NCBI GenBank assembly: GCA_015680685.1
Contig: MNCI01004112.1
Span: 119,403-183,402, forward strand
Reading direction: 5' to 3'
Length of the DNA: 64,000 nucleotides
From: Gnetum montanum
Lineage: Eukaryota > Streptophyta > Gnetopsida > Gnetales > Gnetaceae
Below are positions 56,495 to 64,000 of this stretch, piece by piece. Under the pieces are notes generated by a model. It was not told where the DNA came from, ran no database searches, and saw nothing but the letters and a program-made list of their open reading frames with translations. Position numbers and translations under genes: made by a program. Positions within the stretch are counted from its first letter, which is position 1; each line of letters begins with the position of its first letter.

Positions 56495-58166
56495 TGAAAC
56501 ACTCCAAAATTTGAAGGCATTCTTGCTTCACCAAGTCTTTGCAAATCGCACAGTGTTATGGCAGTTCTTCAGGAGATGGATGCTCTAATTTTCAGACTCT
56601 GTTTTAGCAAATTTTCTAAGTCAAGGAGTCTTGCTACGCTACGCTATGCCATGTAGCATAGCAAACTCAGAAGACATTTGCAGAACCATAGTGCTACACT
56701 ATGCTACGTAGCATAGCACAATGTAGCAAAAGCTGGACGACCAGTCCCCTCGTCTGACTTCAAGTCCTTCGGCAATGTCTACTTCCGTCAGAAAGTGGCG
56801 AACTTGGCAAAATCAAGTCATGTTTGCTGCTACGTTACGTTGAGCTACATGGCGTAGTGAGGCATAGTAATTCTGTGAAAGTGAAAGAAGGCAACTCGAA
56901 GGGTGAGATCAGCAAGTTCACAAGTTTCGCAGTGCAAAAGGAAAATTTTGTAGATTGGCGACATTTTTGTGACTAAGGATGGCTGCTACGCTATGATACG
57001 CTATGTAGCATAGTATAGCGTAGCAAATCTACGAAAAATAGTCAACGCACTCCAAAGGTTTCCAACACATGTAGCAGGATGCAATGCAAGTTCCTTGCTT
57101 CGAACCGACGGCTACGTTATGCTACGCTATGCTGCGTAGCGTAGCACAGCGTAACAAGATGCTACGCCATGCCAAACATGCCACACTACAAGGCATAGCA
57201 AGATGTGGCAAGCAGTTATGCGACATCAATGCACTTCACCTAATTACATCGTTGCTCTGACAATGTAATTACGATGTGGCAAGTTCATAATTACGGCATG
57301 GCAAGATCGCCCAACGGTCATACAAGCACGTGTAGCATAGACAAGTCAGCGCAAGCCCAAGGCATGTGGCCTCCAAACCACCTCTTTCACATGCCCTCGG
57401 TCCTATAAATACCCCAATGAGTGACGCTTAAACTCTGGCTAGCTCTTTTGGATTTTTTGTCTCTCGCACTTTTCACTGGTCTCTTTGGCACCCTGGCTTG
57501 GTTTCCTTTTTTCAAAATTTTCAATTTAAGCTACTTCCATGGCAGATTTCCAATCTCCAGTCTGTTTTCTTGGCAATCTGGTCAGCTAATAGTCTGGTTG
57601 GCAGACAAGTAAAAAGTTGGCATTGTAACCTCGAGCATTCTAAGCTCTCTGTTTAAACATTGTAAACAGTTAGCACTCTCAGCTGGCATTCTGTTCTGTT
57701 CTCTTCTACCACCTTGGTATTACTTCGCATTGTTAATGTTGGAGTCCACATTCGAGCACACGGCTGCTTTGCTCTACACGTCTTGGTTACTCTCAGGATC
57801 TCTATACTTCTCAATGTTGTGCAACTGATTGTATCCATCCTGACAAAGCGAGGTTATAGCTTCGAAGCAGTGCATTTTTCTAACTGCATTTTTACATTAT
57901 CTCATATTTACTATTGCATTTTACACTATTTTTTGTTTCTTTTAAATTTAAGCATTACTTCACGCTATTAGTCTCGTTTTCAAATCACACGTTGCAAAAG
58001 GTTATATTGACATCAACTAAGTCCCTATCTGATCGACCAGACCATTCAGGGTGCCCTATTTCCATCCCATCCAGCACGGCCCTCCCACAGAGACGAGGTC
58101 AAGACTACCTGTGGCTGATGACCCCTCAGCGTTCTTTTCTAGCCGTCGACATTTTCAGTCGTTATA
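56495..58166 (+). repeat. Tat-2 3' LTR
   Basis: Begins TGAAACACTCCAAAATTTG and ends CAGTCGTTATA. TATAAATA at 57404. It keeps a fuller set of GCTACGC/GCGTAGC palindromes (56635-56720 and 57110-57160) than the 5' copy. Differences from the 5' LTR are mostly transitions plus the ~70-bp gap. Confidence 0.92.
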
Positions 58167-58171
58167 GTTGG

Positions 58172-59640
58172 AGTAGCAAAAATGATCACAAACCATATCA
58201 AGAAATCATTCAAAGTTCCTATTGTGACACTGGTAGATTTCATAGGAGCACGTGATGCTCAAGATTTGGCTAGTACCTCAATCACTCCTACGGAATATGA
58301 GGATGCTCTGGATTGCTTGCTACGAATAAGACAAGTAATGATATCCTAGTTTGACATCCCCCAAGATGTCGCAGTGGCACAATCAAATCTCATTTCCACT
58401 AAGGGAAAGCTGGTCATGGCTGAGGTTAAGGCCAAACATGTAGAAGATGAGTTGAAAAGACTCCAAGAAAATTTTATTACCCTACAAGCTGAACAACGGG
58501 ATTTATTCCAATTTTTCCAGCTGATCAACTAGAATCATTTAGGATAGAGTAGCTAAATAAATTGCTAATGAAGATTAAAAGGATGGAAATGAAAAAGGAG
58601 AAGCTTGATTGGGATGCTTCAAAAGCATAGGCTCAAACATATGCACATGCAAAAGCACTCAAGGCCTTATAAGAAGAAAATAAACTTCTTGTTGCAAAAA
58701 ATCTTTGGTTGACGATAGTTGAAAAATACAAAAATGTTCGAGAGGAAAGTTTTCAACAAATGCAAGAATAACTAATAAGAATCAACCAAGACATTAGTCT
58801 CTTAGCCAGAGAGAATAGAACCCTCTCGATGGAGGAGGTATACACCATCCGGCAAAAGATAGCCATTGAAATAAGCATGTGGCAAAATGAGGCTAAGCGA
58901 CATGAAAAGGTGAAAGAACATTTTTGGGATCAAGTGGGGATGTATAAGAAGATCATCAAAAAAGAGATCTATATGGCTAAGGACCACATTAACGTTTTTA
59001 GTGCTCAACACACTAACTAGCAAGCCATACTAGACACTTATGCACTCATCCACCAAGCAAAACTAAAGAGCCAAAACTTACAGATCTAGGATCTCACAGA
59101 ATACATGGGGTTGGTGAATCTATGATATGCCAACTTGGCCATGTTAATAGCAAGGCACTTGAGGACTAAGCTAGAAAAACAAGTAGCTACCACCTATGCC
59201 AAATATGAAACAAAGTTTACTAAATACAAGAAGACATTACAAAGATTGGAGGTAGCAAACTCTAAACTAGAGGTGGTAAAAGCTAGCTACCAAGGACAAA
59301 ATGATGTTGCAGTAGACTTGGCTCAATGGCTTATGGACTATCAATAATTTAGAGATAAAGCCAAAGCCTATGAGGAGGAACGACGGCTGTTTGCAGCATG
59401 GTACGTCAAAGCTAATCAAATATTTTTGTAACTGCCATGTCCATGGGAGGTGCCAACTCCATCAAACATTGAAACATTAGCATGGACGATACATCATCCT
59501 TGAACAAAGGAGGAAAAACTTTAGGCACTCTTTTAAAAGTATCCATTTCATAAGCCTGGAGCATAGGATAAAAGGAAAAATCCCATGGAGGAACCATCAC
59601 CACCACGAACCACATGAGTTCCAAAAAATTTTGTATTTTG
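58172..59640 (+). pseudogene. Ath-3 post-pol ORF, part after Tat-2
   Basis: The frame continues with a charged, Ala/Glu/Lys/Gln-rich sequence. Blocks include NLISTKGKLVMAEVKAKHVE near 58385, MEEVYTIRQKIAIEISMWQN at 58829 and LRTKLEKQVATTYAKYETKF near 59159. The last aligns with the Ath-2 stretch ELNK...VASSYLLYKVEFKHHK. Heptad-like spacing suggests long coiled coils. TAA at 59429 may be the decayed codon of a longer frame. Role unknown; perhaps structural. Confidence 0.65.
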
Positions 59641-59792
59641 TATTTTGTATTGGTGTCCAAATTTTGTTTTATCTAGTCCCACACTGCGACATGAAATAAT
59701 CCATAGTCATTCAATAATCCCATACCTATCCACTTTGTAATCAAATGAACTTGTTCCTCATTTTGTTTGACTCGAGGATGAGTTTTTATTCA

Positions 59793-59804
59793 GTCATGGG
59801 GGTA
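59793..59804 (+). promoter_or_regulatory. Ath-3 3' polypurine tract
   Basis: GTCATGGGGGTA immediately precedes TGATGAATCG. The upstream 'ctcgaggatgagtttttatt' is shared with Ath-1 and Ath-2. Confidence 0.8.
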
Positions 59805-60668
59805 TGATGAATCGTAGTTTTCTAGGCCTCGATATTGGATACATGATATCAGGTACGCGATATCATAGCCTAGATACGATAACGTATACACGATATCATG
59901 ATTCCTATGTCAATCTATAAATATAGCATTCAGGTGCATAATGAAGAAGTCATTTTGGTAAGTCTTTTGGTCAATATTTTAGTTAGTCTTTTAGTCCATT
60001 TTTAGTTCTTTCCCAAGCGCATGCCCGCAGTGTGAAGCTTGTAATTGTATAAAACCTTTGTTCAAGTGTGATGTACTTGGACATGCACACAATTAGCAAT
60101 AAAGATCCAGATTACTCCATCATTGTAGCATTCACTTAGCTTTTAATTATTTAATTGTTAATTATTTATTGTTGTTTTCTTTGTTAATGTTTCCTTTATC
60201 ATCATTTACTATTATTGTTGTTAACATGGAATGAATATGTCTCAATCATGAACATTTAAGTGTAACTACATGGTAACCCAGAAGCGTATCAAGTAGCATC
60301 TCAAGTGATGTGCACTTGGTAATTCCAGAAGTAGTACATGAAGTCCAAGATGCATACAGATGATTAGGGACGGATGCTCATCGCACTTAGGCTAGCTTAG
60401 ATTTTATTTCATATTGCTTATTAGTTTAATCAAGTTATTTTTCATTGCCTTTAGGAGTAGCATAGTAGTAGAAACCACATCATACACCTTACTTTGGACT
60501 AAACCATATGTGATAAAGCAAATAATAGTCCAAGTGGGAAGACAACAAACTGCGATCAACATATAACTTTCTAGGTGCCACAACTAGTCCATCCACAGAG
60601 TTCAACCAAATCACGCGTACACACTCATATTCGTATGGTTGAGTATAGGGGTACCTCATTGCTCATCA
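59805..60668 (+). repeat. Ath-3 3' LTR
   Basis: Starts TGATGAATCGTAG and ends CTCATTGCTCATCA. TATAAATATA at 59916. U3 has GGTACGCGATATC and ACACGATATC units better preserved than in the 5' LTR. Confidence 0.93.
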
Positions 60669-60999
60669 TGGTGGATCATCATAAAGAAACGTTTCCATCA
60701 TGTTCATGACAAGGTAAGGTATCTTCATAAATTTCCTCACATTTTCTAAAAGCTTGATAATATTGGATGCCATATGTATAAATAAAAGGATTTATTTCTA
60801 AAATTTCACTCATATTATCATTTATAATATATTTGCCAAGTGCAAGTTCAATAACTCCAATAAAAATATTGATATTTTAGTTTTCCAAAGATTGATTTGG
60901 TTGATTAAAAGTTGTTACCACATGTTTATAAAAGGGTTCTCTAGGTATAACAACATACTCAGATTTTTCTTTAATAGGAATTAATAATTCTAAAAAATC
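60669..60999 (-). pseudogene. Tat-1 polyprotein between protease and RNase H
   Basis: The minus strand, though broken, gives KSEYVVIPREPFYKH and NIFIGVIELALGKYI-like blocks. After removal of Ath-3 it runs directly into the archaeal-type RNase H at 33660. No RT motif is present here. Confidence 0.55.
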
Positions 61000-61330
61000 T
61001 TATCTAAAGAAGCCCCTAAACTAGACTCTGAATGTCCTTGATAGAAGCACACCATAAGTGGATAACATGTCAATTACTAAAATATCTGTATAACATGTGA
61101 AAGTAAGGGATTGTTTAAGTTGCACTTTTACTCCTTTTCATGACCCTACCATAGGTATGTTAAATCCATCAAGTTATATCAAACTTCTTACTTGTAGTAG
61201 CATTTGTGCTCATAACATTTTACATACTTCTAATGGCATGACACTATCAATTGTGCCAAAGTTCATTAAGCAATTATGAACATTCTTACCTAAAATAATT
61301 AACGTTGCTAGAAATGAAGGTTGATCTTTC
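61000..61330 (-). pseudogene. Tat-1 protease
   Basis: The motif region reads LMNFGTIDSVMPLEVCKML on the minus strand near 61265-61210. By comparison with the I-D-S-G-A...VMP pattern of plant gypsy proteases, the catalytic Asp is Asn (codon opposite 61261-61263). It is followed by LDGFNIPMVGS and DILVIDML-type blocks. Several stops. Confidence 0.7.
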
Positions 61331-61619
61331 TTGTTCAACATGAAATTTCTTGAGTTTTATATTGATAAAGCATTAGGACTTTCTATAAAATGAACTTGCT
61401 TTTCAATCATTAAGGACTTTTCTTTATTGGTTTCAGGAATCTTTTGGATCATGTCTTTCATTTTATTAAAATGTAAAAGATCATACATTGAAATGTTGGC
61501 CTTAACTCTTTTAAAATTTCAACTAAATCATAAGCTTTGTATTCATCTTTGACTTCATGTTCAGGAGCACTTCTTCTAAGTATAGAAGGTGGGTTTGATT
61601 AATGTTGAACATTTACTTG

Positions 61620-62940
61620 GGATGATCCCATCTAATTATTTGTGTTATTTTGACTAGGGGTTCTTTTGTTGGGAGGAGTGTAAGTATTATTCCTAGTTTG
61701 TTGTTGGATAGTATTTATAATGTTACTAAATATACAATGATGGATGTTAGGTGGGTTGGGATCACTCACCATGAATTGTTCACATGAGGTGACTTCTTCA
61801 TTTTCTCTTTCATGAGGTATGTTAAGGACCATAGTTAGGGCTTTTCCATTTTGTTGATTTTGGAAAATATCAGCATATAATGTCAAAAAGTAAGGACAAG
61901 TTTTCTCAAAATGTTACCTAGTATTAAGAAAGTAATAATAATCATCATTGATTGATGTGCTTGATTTTACAGATTTTGTAGGGACTTTATTTTTATTTTG
62001 CTTTAGTTCAACTACTTCATTTGAAGGTTTTTAAAGAGAAGTTAACATTTGGGTAATTTGCTTCTTTATTTAATTAGTAGATCCATTTGGATTAGACATT
62101 CCATTAGGGTTGATAATAGATTAGTTTAAATATTTTGATTGATTGTCATTCAAACTGATATTTAATGGTAAAAATGAAGAAGAGATCAAATTTTGAAAAT
62201 AATTATTTGTAGGTTGGGACGTTTGCAAGGGAGTAGGGTTTGAAACATAGTATTATTCATTAGGAAATTTTTTGATGGTAAGAGACTAGATTGCATAGGA
62301 TTGCTAACACTAATTATCCCAAATTAAGTTTGAAGGTTATTCATTAAGGTAATTTGTTCTAACTCAAAAACATTAGCCATTTCTCCTTGTAATTCTATTA
62401 TGTTGTGATCAAATTTGATGACATGGGAAAACAATGGATCAATGTTAAAGAGGTAAAAGTTGAAGATACCATTAGGTTGAGGATGCATCTCATTTAGCAT
62501 ATAAGCTAGTTGATGGAAAAATCTTAAATTATAGTCACGAATGTTTTCACCATGTAGTTTTCTTAGACCTGTAAAGTTGCTTAAGGCTAAGGCAAGACTA
62601 GTAAAATTATCAAATTAGAGTAGAAACTTATTTTTGAAGGCTATTCATGAATTAACAAAGGCATTAGGGTGCATTAAAAATCATTTTATGGCTTTACTTA
62701 TTAGAGTAGTGATGAAGACTCTACATGTTATGTCATTCTTAGTAATATTGTAGATGCCTAGCAAGGTTTCAAACCATTATACATGTTATCATGCATCATT
62801 GGTAGAAGATGTAGGATCAAAGAACAAATTAACATTTTGTATGAGTTTCAAAATATTATGATAGTTTGTGAAATTAAAGGGATTGCTAATCAAGGAAGCT
62901 AAGGATGGATTGGCTACCATCATAGTTTAGATCCTTCTTA
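61620..62940 (-). pseudogene. Tat-1 gag
   Basis: MVANPSLASLISNPF opens near 62921 on the minus strand. The Gag core shows LLGIYNITKNDITCRVFITT, KWFLMHP-type residues after a TGA, and GLRKLHGENIRDYNLRFFHQ near 62590-62515. Downstream the frame 61886-61632 (MTLYADIFQNQQNGKALTM) is the Lys/Asn/Gln-rich linker to protease. Stops are frequent. It is Tat-like rather than Athila-like. Confidence 0.7.
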
Positions 62941-63519
62941 GGATATAGTTTGGAAAACATGAAGCTCATTGTCTTCTTATGGTAAAATGACAGGTATATG
63001 GTCAGTTAGGGACAAGGGTAAGAGATCTTCACTGAGACATTCTATGGGAAGCTTCTTGGCTCATAAAATGAATAGACTAGGAAATGTAAATGTTGGTAAA
63101 CTATAAAGATTAACATAAATACAAAAATAACTATACATTATCATTATTATTATTATTTATTATTTTAAACTAAAATTGTAATATATATATATACAATAAA
63201 TGCTAAATTTTGGTAAAGAAAACTTAAAAAGGGAATGATGTTATTAAGAAAATCCACCTTGCCAAAGTTAGACTAAGGTAAGGACTGCCAAAATAGAAAT
63301 AAGAAAATAGAAACTGAACAATAGAAATAGGAAATACAAACTAGAAAAAAAAGGTTTAGGACCAAACAAAGATTGGAAAATAGAAACAAGTTAACAAAGG
63401 TTTAGGAAATAGAAATAACCAAACAAAGATTGGAAAATAAAATAGTAAAATAGAAATAGAAACAAGAAAATGGAGACTAGAAAATAGAAACAAAAAAAAA
63501 AGATTTAGAAAATAGAAAC
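62941..63519 (-). other. Tat-1 leader with A-rich repeats
   Basis: No ORF. A short (TA)n tract occurs at 63181 and purine-rich, TAGAAA-based repeats at 63290-63520, including a duplicated 'accaaacaaagattggaaaa' (63361 and 63419). Confidence 0.6.
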
Positions 63520-63538
63520 AACCCTCCTTCTAGTGCCA
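63520..63538 (-). other. Tat-1 primer-binding site
   Basis: The minus strand reads TGGCACTAGAAGGAGGGTT, 13 bases inside the LTR end. It pairs with the same, unidentified tRNA as the Tat-2 site. Confidence 0.65.
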
Positions 63539-63551
63539 ACAAGAAGGGTAT

Positions 63552-64000
63552 TAACGTCTAGAATTTGATCACATCAACACTCTTTTGAAAACTCATTTAA
63601 GGATACTATCATTGAGGGAATCTTCCATATGGGTACAAAAACCCAAGAATAATCTTAGCTAGTTATGAGTAACATTATATTTAAAATCTTAAACCAAAGA
63701 GTAAATGATAAATTCAAACATTCTTTAAGTTCATTCTTATGGTGAAAATATAAGATGTGATGCTGAAATATTGAATAGGGCGTAGCCAACATAAAATTTT
63801 CTAAACAAAAATCACATGTTCAATTTAACATCAAAATAAATTAAGATGACTAATACAAGATAAAAAAATTTTAAACATAAATGAATAATCAATCTTTTAA
63901 TAAAGGAAATGGATTGCACGCAATTAATTTTGAAAATAACAAAGCACTAAATCAACATAGCTTAAGTCATATTAATAGTCAAAACTAAAATTAGATTTGG
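63552..64000 (-). repeat. Tat-1 5' LTR, U5-terminal part (rest outside window)
   Basis: Aligns with 2287-2748. The U5 end on the minus strand is ...AGACGTTA. The LTR start lies beyond the right edge. Confidence 0.8.

Larger units (their letters stand above)
40027..58166 (+). mobile_element. Tat-2, Ogre-like Tat element (18.1 kb) with antisense gene
   Basis: LTRs of about 1.6-1.7 kb flank gag, protease, a 5.7-kb probable intron, RT, gypsy RNase H, archaeal-type RNase H, integrase, a tandem-repeat 3' UTR and a polypurine tract. The target duplication gttgg is perfect (40022-40026 and 58167-58171). Great length, a dual RNase H and an intron between protease and RT are known traits of Ogre-type Tat elements. 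The only frame breaks are stop codons. Confidence 0.93.
33804..60668 (+). mobile_element. Ath-3, Athila-type element without pol, carrying Tat-2
   Basis: LTRs of 850 and 864 bp, a tRNA-Asp-type primer site, a gag-like region, a post-pol ORF and a polypurine tract are present. The only pol genes inside belong to the nested Tat-2. Flanks are tggta (33799-33803) and tggtg (60669-60673), a target duplication with one transition. Without Tat-2 the element is about 8.7 kb. It would need proteins from a relative such as Ath-1 or Ath-2. Confidence 0.9.
2287..64000 (-). mobile_element. Tat-1, outermost Tat-type Ty3/gypsy element, minus strand, runs off the right edge
   Basis: A direct repeat of about 450 bp (2287-2748 and 63552-64000) marks the two LTR ends. 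A primer-binding site lies just inside the right copy, followed leftward by gag, protease, an archaeal-type RNase H, an RT fragment and an integrase fragment, all on the minus strand. It is split by Ath-3 (between protease and RNase H), by Ath-2 (after integrase), by the solo LTR, and by the hAT copy holding Ath-1. With insertions removed, the proposed 3' LTR from 16031 to 2287 would total about 3 kb including hAT sequence. All frames are heavily broken. The lineage call rests on the RNase H and the RT N-terminus; the extent of the 3' LTR is inferred. Confidence 0.75.

Noticed and set aside
1-64000. CRISPR arrays, rRNA or tRNA genes, bacterial operons
   Set aside because: None seen. The short repeats are minisatellites of a retrotransposon, and tRNA-like stretches are primer-binding sites of 18-19 bases.

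Overview
The window is plant nuclear DNA from a repeat-rich, probably very large genome. I find no intact host gene. About 97% of it is one nested stack of Ty3/gypsy LTR retrotransposons plus one hAT transposon. The evidence is RT, RNase H, integrase and gag domains of the plant Athila and Tat lineages, tRNA primer-binding sites, polypurine tracts, TG...CA-type LTR ends and 5-bp target duplications. Reading frames are broken mainly by C-to-T and G-to-A changes (CAG to TAG, TGG to TGA, CGA to TGA), the usual decay of methylated silent plant DNA. The species cannot be named; a gymnosperm or large-genome angiosperm fits.

Layout, using my own element names. (1) 1-316 is the end of an Athila-like LTR; 317-2286 is unassigned AT-rich DNA. 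(2) Tat-1 is the outermost element, on the minus strand, from 2287 to beyond 64000. Its 5' LTR, primer site, gag and protease lie at the right end (61.0-64.0 kb), its archaeal-type RNase H, RT and integrase remnants at 32.0-33.7 kb, and its 3' end at 16.0-17.3 kb and 2.3 kb. (3) A hAT transposase pseudogene (3272-3454 and 13431-14850) lies between the proposed start and the end of the Tat-1 3' LTR, and is itself split by Ath-1. (4) Ath-1 (3455-13425, minus) is a full Athila-type element. (5) A solo LTR occupies 15014-15810. (6) Ath-2 (17294-31724, plus) has gag, RT, RNase H, integrase and a large post-pol ORF, but no visible protease. (7) Ath-3 (33804-60668, plus) has gag-like and post-pol ORFs but no pol at all. 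(8) Tat-2 (40027-58166, plus, 18.1 kb) is inserted in the Ath-3 post-pol ORF. It has gag-protease in one frame, then a 5.7-kb probable intron, then RT, two RNases H and integrase in one frame.

Three designs stand out. First, inside the probable Tat-2 intron, on the opposite strand, lies a gene-like unit of about 4.2 kb with its own TATA box and at least seven exon candidates, several with canonical splice sites. Its second exon resembles part of an FCP1-type phosphatase. Second, Ath-2 and Ath-3 each carry a U3-like module with a TATA box upstream of the post-pol ORF, followed by a candidate splice donor and an acceptor whose AG directly precedes the ORF's ATG. This looks like an internal promoter for a spliced accessory transcript. 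Third, the archaeal-type RNase H of Tat-1 sits between protease and RT, whereas in Tat-2 it sits between the first RNase H and integrase.

Relative ages follow from the nesting: Tat-1 first, then hAT, Ath-2, Ath-3 and the solo LTR, then Ath-1 inside hAT and Tat-2 inside Ath-3. Tat-2 has uninterrupted frames apart from stop codons and is the least damaged.
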